A stretch of DNA of 64,000 bases, taken from the NCBI GenBank assembly GCA_012862575.1, contig BLSF01000016.1, forward strand, positions 186,001 to 250,000, in the 5' to 3' direction. A program made the translations under genes and the position numbers. Shown here in pieces: positions 28,779-38,558 of this stretch (position 1 is the stretch's first letter; each line of letters begins with the position of its first letter). This DNA comes from Parietichytrium sp. I65-24A (Eukaryota > Sar > Bigyra > Thraustochytrida > Thraustochytriidae). The notes beneath the pieces were generated by a model that worked only from the letters and a program-made list of their open reading frames with translations, had not been told where the DNA came from and did not search any database.

Positions 28779-30612
28779 GACTTCAACTGATGAAACCTAT
28801 TCTGTTGTTGTGAATCTGCCTCGCGAAACAGTTGTGGTTTTGCTCGAAGTTGACGCGGACTCTTTGATGCCTTTGTTCCTGACGCCAGCCGGTTGCTATG
28901 GGGCGACTTTGTTCTCAGGAAAACATTTGCAGCTTGGGCCCTCCCCGACCATTCTATGGGCGGCCAGTGGCACCTTTGCGTGTGCTTCTTGCAGGGTAAT
29001 CACCTTAAGGCGAAATAACTTTACGAGGCAAAACCTCGTCCAAAGTTTGTTTGTTTTCAGTGGCAGCCCGCACGGTATTGTAGGCTTTCGACTGGGAAAG
29101 AACGAATACTGGACTCTTTTTGCAAAGCCAAGTGGGACCAAAACTCTTCCGCAGAATCGCGTAAAGGCTGGCGATAATCTGATTGATGTGGCAAGGTTGT
29201 GCAATTTTACAGATTCGACAACCTGGGAGTAGTAGTGTACCAAAGCCACGATTTTAAAAAGAGAGGAAAGAGTCTACTTCCGGTAGGCTTGCCGTTTTTA
29301 TACGTCTGTGCTTTTCATTTTCTCTTTCCTTTTTCGTTACGTTTTGATATTTGATATGTTCAATGAATCAAGATATATCAATTTTAATTTTCGTACGTTA
29401 AATTTTTGGGCCCAAGTAAATGTTTTGTTGCCCGCGTAATTCTCCTTCACGGAAGTCTGTGCCCTCGTTGTCCAATGGAGTCATGTGACAGGGTACAATG
29501 GGGTCATAGAAGCCCACGGAGCGTAGACATGAGGTGGGTCAATGAATTATGCAAGGCACCGTTTCTTTGCTTCGGAGTGATATTTGGTGCAAGGATATGA
29601 TTTATGCACATCGTTAATACGTGGTATTGCTTTTCAAACGAAGAAAAGTCGGACATTGGTTTCGCCAGGTGCATTGCTCAGCTCTACGTTTCTCTTCCAC
29701 TTTCAGCAGCTCCTCTAAGCTTTACTGTCAGGCCAAAACATACCGTCCCGATTATCCTTCATTTCTCAACCCTTCCATACGTTTCGTAGGGCGTCAATTG
29801 GTACTGACAGTGAGCACTTTGCCGGTGCCCATGGCAATACAACACAGGTCGTGTATTCAGTATCAGTACCTCGCTCACCATCAATTCTGTCCTGAAACTT
29901 TGATACTGCACTGGAGGCAGAACCAGGTCGATCGACACGTTATACGAGTTCTAGTATTCTCTAGACTGAGCAGTAATGTCGAGGTAGCTGAAGGGTAAAG
30001 GTTGGTCAAATTTGGAGTCGAACAGATCATTTATGGATTTGATTGACCCACTTGAAACTGTGGGATGGACGACTTCTCCGCCCTTCATCCAGCCCACTTT
30101 GCAAAGAACCTTGGAGACAGCAAACTTGCTCAACCTCTCGAAATAGTACTCGGCGCGAGTACTCATTACTCACTATGGGCCGAAGTCTCTTCACTGGTGA
30201 CCGTCCTGCTGAATAAAAATCATCATCGTGATCGTGATCCTCATGATCATAATGGTCGTCATGGTGGTGCCGCTACTCAGCGGTGTGAAGTTCGACGGTG
30301 CAGCCACCGCCGGGCCAACTGGCCCAAATTGCCCCATTGGCAATTGGCAATTGGCAGGCAATTGACACTGGCACTGGAACTATCTGGTGCCACTGGCACT
30401 GGCGGCAGTGTAGTGCTGTACCGGAACTTTGGGCCCTGCGCGGAGAATGACTCCTTTGTTCCTTGTTATTCCGCTCTTTCCCACGTAGGACGCCATAAGA
30501 GGCCGTAGGAGGCATTAGTTGGTCTCAAGTTGATTGGGAAATCTGGGAAACGAAGGTGAGGAAGTGCGCGCGGAGTCAGAGTCAGGTGGCGGAAGGCTAG
30601 TTCAGGATCAGA
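28779..30612. other. Intergenic, promoter side of two genes
   Basis: 1.8 kb. A 151-codon frame at 28777-29232 begins on the same CATG as the secreted protein gene but in the opposite direction, and has no recognisable domain; I do not call it. Also present: GTACTGACAGTGAGCAC (29801-29817), a GATC/CATGATC-rich stretch (30225-30260) and CAATTGGCAATTGGCAGG repeats (30340-30358). Confidence 0.4.
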
Positions 30613-31443
30613 ATGGAGCTCTCTCGCGATGCGCTCAGAATCGAGCGGATCGCCAACTGCGATGTCTTCGTCGGAAAGGGGATCAAAACTCCTTGGGAGA
30701 GGCTGTACGGGGGGCAGACCATCGCGCAGAGCCTGCTGGCTGCTTGTTTGACAGTGTCGGACTCACACCCTGTGCACTCGATGCATGCTTATTTCATCTT
30801 GGCTGGCGACTCTACGAAGGAGATACTGTTCAATGTGGAGAGGACCCGGAGCGGTGGCTCGTTCATGACTCGAACCATCAAGGCGATGCAGGACAACAAA
30901 ACAATTTGCCACACGCAGGCCTCGTTCCATCGTGACGAAGAAGGATTTGCGTATCAGAAGACCTTGCAAGAAATTCTTAAGGAGCATGGGATCAAAGAGC
31001 TCCCTCCCCCGGAAGCATTTGCTGGGCAAGCAACGGAGGATTTCTCCAATGACATTCTTCGGCATACCATAACATCTGGGAAGGACTGGAAACTTCTCTA
31101 TGTCAAACTATCCAGCTCGAATCTCATCAGGAAGGGCGATTGGAGAACCAATTGCTCGATGCTCACATTCATGAGCGACAGCGGAATGGTGAGCTCAGCG
31201 AGGCAACCACACGGCCCGGATGCGCAGTATAGCATGGCACTCTCACTTGACCACAGCATCCACTTTCACCGCCCTCGCGATATCTGTGTGGAGAATTGGA
31301 TGGTGCTTTATCAATACACAAAAGTTTCGCGTGGCGCACGGGGCCTTGCCACTGCGAATACTTTCAATCTTCAAGGGGACTTGCTGGCAACGTTCAATCA
31401 GGAGGCTCTCTTTAGGCCCCTTAAAAAGGATGCCAAGCTCTAA
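30613..31443 (+). CDS. Acyl-CoA thioesterase II (TesB/ACOT8 type)
   Basis: 276 residues, ATG at 30613. Double hotdog-fold thioesterase. The first domain has LYGGQTIAQSLLAA, VHSMHAYFILAGD and RTRSGGSFMTR. The second has MALSLDHSIHFHRP with the catalytic Asp, and RGLATANTFNLQGDLLATFNQEALFRP with the Gln of the Asp-Thr/Ser-Gln triad. It hydrolyses acyl-CoA to free acid and CoA, in eukaryotes usually in peroxisomes. The C-terminus is DAKL, which resembles a PTS1 peroxisome signal of the SKL type but is not canonical. Length is typical of the bacterial enzyme. Confidence 0.93.
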   Translation: MELSRDALRIERIANCDVFVGKGIKTPWERLYGGQTIAQSLLAACLTVSDSHPVHSMHAYFILAGDSTKEILFNVERTRSGGSFMTRTIKAMQDNKTICHTQASFHRDEEGFAYQKTLQEILKEHGIKELPPPEAFAGQATEDFSNDILRHTITSGKDWKLLYVKLSSSNLIRKGDWRTNCSMLTFMSDSGMVSSARQPHGPDAQYSMALSLDHSIHFHRPRDICVENWMVLYQYTKVSRGARGLATANTFNLQGDLLATFNQEALFRPLKKDAKL

Positions 31444-31835
31444 ACTTCCTTTAGATAGCCCTGGATGAGTTTTGCTGTCTCTCTGGTTGCAAGCACAAGG
31501 GCAATGACACAGGAGTAATCATGCAGCCGTCAAAGCCAACGACCTACAAAGCACGGCATTGGTGTTCCCTCTAAATTTTTCCACTGGACAACACAAAAAT
31601 CAATTGTTAAATAAGCCGCTCAGCACTTGAGAAAACAGAAAAGCTCATGCATTTTTGGGACATTTATCTTCTCTAGACTAGAGTAGAGTACTAGTTCGGA
31701 ACGAAATAAACACGAAGAATAGATAAGCGAAGAGCAAGAAAGACAGAATACACAACAAGGAATATGCGGAGATATGGAACAAGTTTCCGTTTGCTCGCAC
31801 AACAAGAAACGTTCACGTGCGAGATAGCTCCCAGC
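31444..31835. other. Intergenic between convergent genes
   Basis: About 390 bases, AT-rich, no gene seen. Presumably both 3' UTRs. Confidence 0.35.
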
Positions 31836-32207
31836 TTAAATGCCACTCTCTACATGAGGGACCCGAGGGACGAGAACGCCTTCTAAGCGCTCTGACCTTA
31901 TCCGCTGAGGCACGTTGCCGCCGCATACAAATCTGCTGAACAAGCCAAAGCGCTTCTTCTCTTCGTCCAGCCAAGCCACCTTTAGATCTTCCTCGTGCAC
32001 AGTCTCCACCACCTGTACAATGTCATCCTCCATTCCAAAAGCTACCGCATATTTGCGCTCGTTGCCATCCCCCGAGAGAACCTCCTTCACAATCCCGACG
32101 CTTCCTTGCTCTATGAGCTTTGTTGTCTGCGACGCTTGCCCAGTGAAGCACACAAAATCACCAATCCTGAACGACTTGCTCTTTCGCCCGGTCGACTTGC
32201 GCATCAT
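31836..32207 (-). CDS. Small protein with SH3-like fold, unknown function
   Basis: 123 residues, ATG at 32207 (a second ATG follows at once). A basic N-terminus (MMRKSTGRKSKSFRIGD) precedes a strand-rich core: IGDFVCFTGQ, GSVGIVKEVL, RKYAVAFG and VQVVETVHEEDLKVAW. This pattern of short strands with a central Gly is that of small SH3-like or KOW-like barrels that bind RNA or protein. No closer family is recognised. The coding signal is good for its length, as composition is mixed and the flanks are very different. Its 5' flank has CTTACTGTCAGCACCAC, a relative of the dispersed GTAC motif. Confidence 0.55.
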   Translation of the reverse strand: MMRKSTGRKSKSFRIGDFVCFTGQASQTTKLIEQGSVGIVKEVLSGDGNERKYAVAFGMEDDIVQVVETVHEEDLKVAWLDEEKKRFGLFSRFVCGGNVPQRIRSERLEGVLVPRVPHVESGI

Positions 32208-33066
32208 CGCTTCTTACTGTCAGCACCACGGCCCGGGCACTCTTCAAGAAGCCTCTCCCAGCGCAAGGGGCTGCACTGAGCAGCGTTTGGTCACGCGGGT
32301 GTGCCGCAAGTTCCACAAGAGCACGAGAAGCGCGAGAAGCACGAGACGCACGAGACGCGCGAGAGACACGAGAAGCACGAGAGACACGCGAGACACGAGA
32401 GGCGATGAATCGTTCAGGGATCATAGTTGGTTCAGTCACACTGTTCCTCCACACTAGCTCTTAGTTTTTGTCTCAGTACAGCTTAGGCGTCGCGAATTGG
32501 GCTGGTGTGGTTGGTCACCGAGGCTAGCCAGAGATAGCCAGAGGCCGAGCTACTCAGTACTCTAGCTACACTACCCCCCCCATACATACTTGGCGACTTT
32601 GGCGACTCTGCCTCTTGCAGTGTGCGCTCACTCTTACTGCGTGCACTGCGTGCGAGTCAGAGCACTAGAACCGGTTACTATTACTCCTATGGATACTAGT
32701 ACCGGTATCAAATCATGATGCCAGCGCCCCCCGCTACACACTGGAACGGGCATTAGTACTATGGGCAGTGCTCGACTCGGACTTGCGCAAAGCAAAAAGG
32801 GCTCGAGCAAAGATGTCTTTAGCAGCTCGAAGTTCTGATTCTGATGGCAGAGTTCTCAGTTCGTTGTGCGCCCAGTTTCCGAGTCTGACTAGTCTGACTT
32901 TAAAAATAAAAAAGGCGAGACGAGATTTAAAGCCCCAATTCGGACAGGCACAAATAAGAATAAGTAAGATAGGCACGTGAGGCACGTGTTGATTCTACGT
33001 TCACCGTAGCTTACTCTAAAACATTTGTTACATAATGTACCGCGTCAAGGTGTGGACCATCCAAAT
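32208..33066. other. Intergenic with degenerate ACGAGA minisatellite
   Basis: A degenerate array of ACGAGA/AGCACGAG units spans about 32319-32403. GTAC-rich palindromic motifs follow (TACTCAGTACTC at 32551-32562, TACTAGTACCGGTA at 32695-32708). No gene is supported; frames through the array are low complexity. Confidence 0.45.
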
Positions 33067-33148
33067 GGCACGGTGGCCGAGTGGTTAAGGCGGAAGATTA
33101 GAAATCTTCTGGGGTTTCCCCGCAGGAGTTCGAATCTCCTCCGTGTCG
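33067..33148 (+). tRNA. tRNA-Ser(AGA)
   Basis: 82 nt, same sequence as the minus-strand genes near 22-24 kb, anticodon AGA, discriminator G. Normal order, no intron. Confidence 0.95.
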
Positions 33149-33366
33149 TTCGACGATGTTTTTGTTAGTCGTCCAATTTTTCTTTTTCGGCACTTGGTTG
33201 ACACAAGCATAGGGAAGAATTGTGGCGCACTCTTATTACAAACCATTCCCAAATGCAATATTCTTTTTTGCGTTGCCGTCAATGCGTCCTTGCCATCGTT
33301 GCTGAGCACAATACCACAACTTAACCGGTACTTTTAAACGCCTGGTCCCCATGCTCTCTTGGTTCC

Positions 33367-33730
33367 ATGGTGAGGTATCTCCATGGAGGTTTTGGCCCTG
33401 AAGCTGAACGCTTCTTTGGCTTCGTCAAAGATGAACTCATACATCGTGGTCGTGTAAATCCTGCCTTAGAAACGGTTGCATGCGTTCACATCAAGGCTTC
33501 CATTGACGGCCATCAAAGGCGCCAAAAAGATTGCACTGCGGTGCAAAGGTTCCATGTGGGCCACTCCTGCTGATGGTTACACCCGTGAGATGGATGTTTT
33601 CACTGACGTCCACACTTTGCCTGCGGGCTTTTGCACATGTCGGCTGCGCCACTTGTGCTTGTTTAAGGGCTCGTAGATCCGTCTCTTTATAGATTAATTT
33701 TTAAGCAAATTTTCTCAAGTCAGAACTCAA
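33367..33730 (+). mobile_element. Transposase relic, copy A (possibly piggyBac-like)
   Basis: Frames here give FGFVKDELIHRGRVNPALE and, overlapping in another frame, KGAKKIALRCKGSMWAT then DGYTREMDVFTDV. The set resembles the DE...KGR and K...GY...VYTG blocks of piggyBac-type DDE transposases, but the match is by eye and weak. The frame changes between blocks, so the element is dead. The 3' 200 bases match 22020-22215. It lies between two tRNA-Ser(AGA) genes. Confidence 0.4.
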
Positions 33731-33817
33731 AAACAGCATGTAGGAGCTTCACTGGCATTGATTTCTTTCTAATCAACATATACAGCCGAGACCTCTAGGC
33801 AATCACCAAGTGGTGTA

Positions 33818-33899
33818 GGCACGGTGGCCGAGTGGTTAAGGCGGAAGATTAGAAATCTTCTGGGGTTTCCCCGCAGGAGTTCGAATCTCCTCCGTGTCG
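33818..33899 (+). tRNA. tRNA-Ser(AGA)
   Basis: 82 nt, identical in sequence to 33067-33148. A T-rich run (TTTCTTTTTTTG at about 33907-33918) follows as terminator. Confidence 0.95.
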
Positions 33900-34249
33900 A
33901 AAAGAAATTTCTTTTTTTGCAAAACTGTACACAACCTAACCCTACACATTGCAAGTTGTTGAGGCGCGCGCGATCGGTGCAAACAACAACACAACAGAGT
34001 GGATCTCCGGCAAACGACCAAGTGGCGAGAATTTTTTGGGGGGCTCAATTGTACAATCGGGTGCGGGAGAGCGATCATCTAGGACACGGACTCGAAAGAG
34101 GATAGAAAACTGGAAGAAAAGGAAATGAATTTGAATTTCTTTATCTGAGGAAGCAAGAGACAGCGAAAAAGAGCGGTCATATTGCGTGCGCTCCAAGGCT
34201 GCAGAGCGCAGATGCATTCGACAAGAGGCTGTGCAGAATCACCATCGAG

Positions 34250-35461
34250 TTAGTCGGAATCCTCGACCTCAGAAGAAGAAGCCGCGCACGAAGTTACCGA
34301 CGGGACCGGAGATGACGACTGGAACCCGCGAATGGCCTTGGCGTCATAGTCAGAGTCGTCCTCGCGGCTCGTGCAGTGGTAGACAGCCATTCGGCAAGCA
34401 TATTCGCTGCGAAAGCACGTAGTCGAGTGGGTCTCGCGATGGTACGTGGAAACATGTACTCTGTCCAATGCCAAAGAGTCGACCTCAGTTGGACACTGCT
34501 CGATATTGGCCAGAGCTGGCTCATCTGCAAAAAGAGTGATGACGAAGCGCTCAGGACGGAAAACCTGAAGAACCTGCTTGAGCAACTCAGTGTAGTCTGA
34601 GGCTGGAAGGTTGGTCTCGAAGCTCGCATATGAGAATGCTACCTCTGGGGTGATGTGCACGGTGTAGAACGTACTTCCGTCCATCCCATTCATGGAATAG
34701 CCACACGGTTCAAACATGCAATCGTCAATCACGGTATTGGGGCCACAAAGATCTCGAATGCCGGTCGTGTTGGTTGCCCGCGCAGCGTCCTCCTTAAGAG
34801 AGAGATCGTAATGTCTGTAGAACTGTTTGCAGACATCTGGGTCGAGACCATACATCATGATGTTGAGATTTCGCTCGTCCCCAGAGGCGGTGCTCTCCGG
34901 CCCAGAGTAGTCTGCGCAGAACACGTACCAATGGTCCCCCTGGATATCGCCAAGGATGTATGCGCCACCTTTGAGTGGCTCGCCGTGCGGTCCATGGCAC
35001 TTCTTGGTGTACTCGATTTCGTGGGCAAAGCAATTGTGCGGGAAAACTTGGACGTCCGGGAAGATGTAGTTCTTACGACTGTAACAAAGCCACTCCATCT
35101 GCTTGCCGATTTTCGTGGCCTCCTCGAGGAGCAAAGGGAGGCAACGCAAGAGAGTGGTGGTTCCGCAGGTCTTGATGAAAACTTTATTGTCATAAACGAA
35201 AAGACTACTTTCCGACAAGACGTACGCGTCAAAGCTCTCGTTGGAGGTCTTGCTTAGGATTTGGCAGCGAGCAAGATCGAGGATGCTGTCCCAGGATTTT
35301 CTCTCCAGGGCCCGCATGCTGCCTCCCACAGTTGCATTGAAGTCAATCTCGAGAATCTTCTCAGGTCCCTCAAAGCCGCCTTCTTCGCTGCTCATGCCAG
35401 CAGGAGACAGGATTCCACTGGAGAGCTTCTCCAAGAGCTTGACGGTGGTGGAGTCTTCCAT
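34250..35461 (-). CDS. AMD1: S-adenosylmethionine decarboxylase proenzyme
   Basis: 403 residues, ATG at 35461. It makes decarboxylated AdoMet, the aminopropyl donor for spermidine. FEGPEKILEI (residues 30-39) holds the two catalytic Glu (31, 34). YVLSESSLFVY (80-90) holds the self-cleavage site between Glu84 and Ser85, where Ser becomes the pyruvoyl group. CGTT (99-102) holds the proton-donor Cys. YSMNGMDGSTFYTVHITPE has the Ser and His that drive cleavage. All key residues of the eukaryotic class are present. A Ser/Asp-rich C-terminal tail of about 40 residues is extra. A 44-codon upstream ORF (35550-35684) precedes it, and this enzyme is often under uORF control. Confidence 0.95.
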   Translation of the reverse strand: MEDSTTVKLLEKLSSGILSPAGMSSEEGGFEGPEKILEIDFNATVGGSMRALERKSWDSILDLARCQILSKTSNESFDAYVLSESSLFVYDNKVFIKTCGTTTLLRCLPLLLEEATKIGKQMEWLCYSRKNYIFPDVQVFPHNCFAHEIEYTKKCHGPHGEPLKGGAYILGDIQGDHWYVFCADYSGPESTASGDERNLNIMMYGLDPDVCKQFYRHYDLSLKEDAARATNTTGIRDLCGPNTVIDDCMFEPCGYSMNGMDGSTFYTVHITPEVAFSYASFETNLPASDYTELLKQVLQVFRPERFVITLFADEPALANIEQCPTEVDSLALDRVHVSTYHRETHSTTCFRSEYACRMAVYHCTSREDDSDYDAKAIRGFQSSSPVPSVTSCAASSSEVEDSD

Positions 35462-35549
35462 GTTGGTCTCGGTGAATTGACAGCTTGGACGAAGACGTCT
35501 CTGGCCAAATTACAAGTGATGGATGTAGTAAAGTGCTCGTTGAAGGCCA

Positions 35550-35684
35550 CTAAGGGCTCTCGTACGGGTGCTCGGCTGGCTCGCAGGGGACCCAGAAGAG
35601 TGTGGTGTCTACAATGTCCGGAGGAGAGTCAATGGTCCAGGTGAGTTCGTAAGTGATCTTGGACACTGTGCAACGCGCCGACAT
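35550..35684 (-). promoter_or_regulatory. Upstream ORF in the AdoMetDC leader, 44 codons
   Basis: ATG at 35684 and TAG at 35550-35552, ending 88 bases before the AdoMetDC start. The peptide runs MSARCTVSKITYELTWT ... LFWVPCEPAEHPYESP: mixed composition, not low complexity. AdoMetDC mRNAs of plants and mammals carry polyamine-sensing uORFs, but this peptide does not match those I remember. It could also be a small independent gene or a missed exon. A function is inferred from position only. Confidence 0.45.
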
Positions 35685-35736
35685 CAACGCAATGCTCAGT
35701 TCGTGAAGGACTTGTTTCCTAGCTGCAGCGTGCACG

Positions 35737-37355
35737 TCTTGCGCTTCGACAGGTCGAAGGGCAAGAAGCCAGCGGCAGAGGAACTAAGTCCAAGAATGGG
35801 ACGGAATCCCAGAAAAGGGGGGTGTCCAGACCGAACCCCACCACTCCAAGTCACGCTGTATGCAGACGCAGACACGATTTCACTTGGCCAGCCCCACAGC
35901 GCTTCTCTCTTGTCTCGCTCTCTTGCCGCACGGTCTGCACGGTCCGCACAGTCGCACAGTCCGCGTCGACTGGTCACTCCCTCGCTGCCACCACAGACCA
36001 CAAGGGTTTCTCTATATGCGATCTATACCTCAGGAGGCTCTGTGAGGTGCTTGACTTGGTTGAGTGGCTGACTGCCACCACCAACTGTACCGACTGCTCA
36101 CTACTTCTGGTAGGCTTGCAGGCGCTTCATTACGCGGACTCTAAGGACTCACTTCTTGTTCTATCTACACCAGAGATAGTCTCACCGCTCCCATTGCTCC
36201 CACCATCCCTCACCACTCTCACTCTCTCTCTCACTCTCACCTCTCGCGCCCTCTCATTACTCATCATCTCTTAAAAGTTATATCATCTCTCACCGCTCGT
36301 TGTCTCTCTGGTGGAGGAGACTGGTCCCTACGATAGTCCCGCATAGGCCAGTTGTGGATAGCGCCGTGGATCTCTCTACTGTCGGAGACAATGTGTGGCT
36401 AAGAATATCGTGGGTGGCGGCTGTTGAACACTGCAAGTCACTTCTAGCTCCTGGGTACCATAACTTACCGTGTTCTAGCACGAGTGCATCTGAATGAGTA
36501 CTATTACTAAGCAGTACGCCAGCTACTTCTATCCCGGAGACGTGAGTGCAAGTCAGTGGCTACGGTGTGGACAATCTGATTCAGGGGGAGGGGTGGGAGG
36601 GGCATGAAAACAAAATCCCGAGAAACTAAACCCAAGAAACCCGAGGAGCTGGAAGGTTTCCCTTTTTCCAAGAAACAAAAACTTCTGTGAGTTTCCAGCC
36701 AGGGCGGGTTTTTCCCCTTGCTATTCTCTCCGTGCTCTGTCAATGGGCACGTGTAGGGATTGTGCCTAAATCCTACCTTTTGCAGTAGCCTCCAAGTGTG
36801 CGGCGCAAAAAGCATAGGGGAGGAAGATGAAGTCGTGAGAGTCGTCAGAGATCGATTGATTTCAAGATTGATTGATTGGCACTCTCTCAGAGTTCAGATT
36901 GGGCTTGAGCTTGAGCTCGCGAGAGCCTGACAAGATGGTGGAAGATGAAAGATGAAAGACTAGAGGCCCCAGAAGAACTGCGAGAACAATGCTGTTTCAT
37001 CGAGATAGGATCTGCAAGATCGTCATGAGGAGAGAACCTGTAACAGCACCAAGAGCCTCACCGTGGAAAAAGACACGAACAATATTTTTTCCCTTTTGGC
37101 CATCCTCAAAAAAGGAAGGTTTTGTCATTCTTTGTCATGCTTTGTCCGAGTCGCCTACATGCTGAGGCTGCGTGCCTCTGTGCGTACCAGTACTCACAGT
37201 CAGTACACTCAGGACCGCTACAACGTCTCCTGTTGTCATCTGTTGTCCCTCGTGACAACAGCACATCTACAGTGTCTCCAGAGACTGGGCCGCCGCATCT
37301 GCTAGTTGATTTGAGTAGGAGCGAGTAACTAGAGTACCAGTAACTACAAAAATTC
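35737..37355. other. Long intergenic region
   Basis: 1.6 kb without a credible gene. It has a pyrimidine-rich tract of CTCACTCTC units (36190-36260) and the motif GTACTCACAGTCAGTAC (37191-37207), the exact reverse complement of the 17-mer at 26375-26391. It ends at the terminator of the first permuted tRNA. Confidence 0.45.
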
Positions 37356-37363
37356 AAAAAAAA
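37356..37363 (-). terminator. Pol III T8 terminator, permuted tRNA copy 1
   Basis: Eight T on the minus strand, 12 bases past the 5' half. Confidence 0.85.
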
Positions 37364-37374
37364 CTGGTTTCACT

Positions 37375-37456
37375 TGACAGGCGGGGATACTTACCACTAT
37401 ACTATCGCGGATTAGAAGCTATTCCACGACCGGGAATTGAACCCGGGTCTCCCGCG
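37375..37456 (-). tRNA. Permuted tRNA-Asp(GTC), copy 1
   Basis: On the minus strand: 3' half (positions 38-72, bases 37456-37423), 11-base linker ATAGCTTCTAA, then 5' half (positions 1-37, bases 37411-37375). Rejoined at 37/38 it is a complete tRNA-Asp: acceptor TCCGCGA with TCGTGGA (one G-U), D arm GTAT/GTAT, anticodon arm CCCGC-CTGTCAC-GCGGG, T arm CCGGG-TTCAATT-CCCGG. Leader and trailer pair: trailer GTG with leader CGC next to the junction and, after a small internal loop, ACCAGTT with AACTGGT. Ends in T8. Confidence 0.9.
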
Positions 37457-37751
37457 CGCTTTGCGGCGTACCAGTTGGGGTTTCAGTCAGATATGGCTAC
37501 ATATCTTCTTTCGATTTCGAAAGTTTTTGATTTTGAATATTTTGAGAAAAACGCATTGAATGTTGAAAAATTATCCTTTCCCACCTTTCCCCCGAAGTCG
37601 CTCGGTGTAAAAATGTGAAAGGAAAAGCGTGTCGGCAGCTTGTTGAGCCACCCACTATAGCAGGGGTCACAGCTGCTCTCAGTCGTTCGCCTTCACTGGA
37701 ACTGTTGCAGAGCTGAGAAATGACTGCGAAATGACATTGCGACGCAATCGC

Positions 37752-37760
37752 AAAAAAAAA
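37752..37760 (-). terminator. Pol III T9 terminator, permuted tRNA copy 2
   Basis: Nine T on the minus strand, about 20 bases past the 5' half. Confidence 0.85.
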
Positions 37761-37781
37761 CAAGTCGGTCTCACCTTTGTT

Positions 37782-37863
37782 TGACAGGCGGGGATACTTA
37801 CCACTATACTATCGCGGAGAAGAACTTATTCCACGACCGGGAATTGAACCCGGGTCTCCCGCG
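37782..37863 (-). tRNA. Permuted tRNA-Asp(GTC), copy 2
   Basis: 3' half 37863-37830, linker ATAAGTTCTTC, 5' half 37818-37782; both halves are identical to copy 1. The leader-trailer helix is the clearest of the five: trailer ACAAAG pairs with leader CTTTGT (6 bp). It is set off from the anticodon stem by two 3-base bulges and a 4-base central helix, of which 3 positions pair or wobble, as in a bulge-helix-bulge. Confidence 0.92.
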
Positions 37864-37953
37864 CTCAATACAAAGTTCAGAAACCACTTGATGCCCACAT
37901 TAGACGAGACAACCCTTCTCAATCTCTGCTCTTCACAGGAAGAGATTTGGACG

Positions 37954-37961
37954 AAAAAAAA
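37954..37961 (-). terminator. Pol III T8 terminator, permuted tRNA copy 3
   Basis: Eight T on the minus strand, about 18 bases past the 5' half. Confidence 0.85.
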
Positions 37962-37979
37962 GGTGGCGTACGCGCTGCT

Positions 37980-38062
37980 TGACAGGCGGGGATACTTACC
38001 ACTATACTATCGCGGACATTTAGAACATTCCACGACCGGGAATTGAACCCGGGTCTCCCGCG
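37980..38062 (-). tRNA. Permuted tRNA-Asp(GTC), copy 3
   Basis: 3' half 38062-38029, 12-base linker ATGTTCTAAATG, 5' half 38016-37980. The central 4-bp helix pairs fully (C-G, T-G, G-T, T-A). The outer helix is trailer GCAG with leader TTGC, extended further out by CCAC with GTGG. Confidence 0.9.
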
Positions 38063-38275
38063 TTCCATGCAATTGCACGTACCACTTGATAGTTGGCATC
38101 TGAAAACGTTCCAAATGCTTTCTTTGCCGTGAATCTAACACCAAGAATGATACCAATTCGTGGCTGTGGCGACACGGACTAACGTGTGCAAAAAGCTACC
38201 AATGAAGACTAAAGAAGAAATAAAAAGGAGAAAAAATAAAAAACAAATAGAAGTAAAAGGAAAAGGAATTTATTT

Positions 38276-38281
38276 AAAAAA
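38276..38281 (-). terminator. Pol III T6 terminator, permuted tRNA copy 4
   Basis: Six T on the minus strand, 12 bases past the 5' half. Confidence 0.8.
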
Positions 38282-38293
38282 CAGAGGTGCGCT

Positions 38294-38375
38294 TGACAGG
38301 CGGGGATACTTACCACTATACTATCGCGGATTAGAAGCTATTCCACGACCGGGAATTGAACCCGGGTCTCCCGCG
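38294..38375 (-). tRNA. Permuted tRNA-Asp(GTC), copy 4
   Basis: 3' half 38375-38342, linker ATAGCTTCTAA (as copy 1), 5' half 38330-38294. Outer helix: trailer GCG with leader CGC, then CTCTGT with ACAGAG (6 bp). Confidence 0.9.
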
Positions 38376-38457
38376 CTCTTTGCGACATACCACTCTGTTG
38401 GAGATTGCTGAGTTGCATGCCATAATGAGTGATTAGAGGGCGGCGTAGGAGAAAGAG

Positions 38458-38464
38458 AAAAAAA
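38458..38464 (-). terminator. Pol III T7 terminator, permuted tRNA copy 5
   Basis: Seven T on the minus strand, 12 bases past the 5' half. Confidence 0.85.
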
Positions 38465-38476
38465 GATAGCTGCGCT

Positions 38477-38558
38477 TGACAGGCGGGGATACTTACCACT
38501 ATACTATCGCGGATTAGATACTATTCCACGACCGGGAATTGAACCCGGGTCTCCCGCG
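38477..38558 (-). tRNA. Permuted tRNA-Asp(GTC), copy 5
   Basis: 3' half 38558-38525, linker ATAGTATCTAA, 5' half 38513-38477. Outer helix: trailer GCGC with leader GCGC, then ATCT with AGAT. The central helix is weak here (one pair and one wobble). It is first in transcription order, so no 5' half lies upstream that could serve it in a linear gene. Confidence 0.88.

Noticed and set aside
28777-29232. Plus-strand frame of 151 codons upstream of the secreted Cys-rich gene
   Set aside because: It shares its start with the divergent gene, has no domain and lies where that gene's promoter should be. Possible but not supported.
31915-32457. 180-codon plus-strand frame ending in Arg-Ser-Thr repeats
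   Set aside because: It lies antisense to the small SH3-like protein and then runs through the ACGAGA minisatellite. Low complexity.
37375-38558. tRNA-Asp genes in normal order with introns of about 100-325 bases and 11-base spacers
   Set aside because: This would pair each 5' half with the 3' half of the next unit, but a T6-T9 terminator lies in every such intron. The outermost halves would be orphans, and leader-trailer pairing covaries within units, not across them.
37375-38558. CRISPR-like array of five near-identical repeats
   Set aside because: The repeats are about 82 bases, fold as tRNA when rejoined, and spacers vary from 101 to 325 bases in a eukaryotic context.
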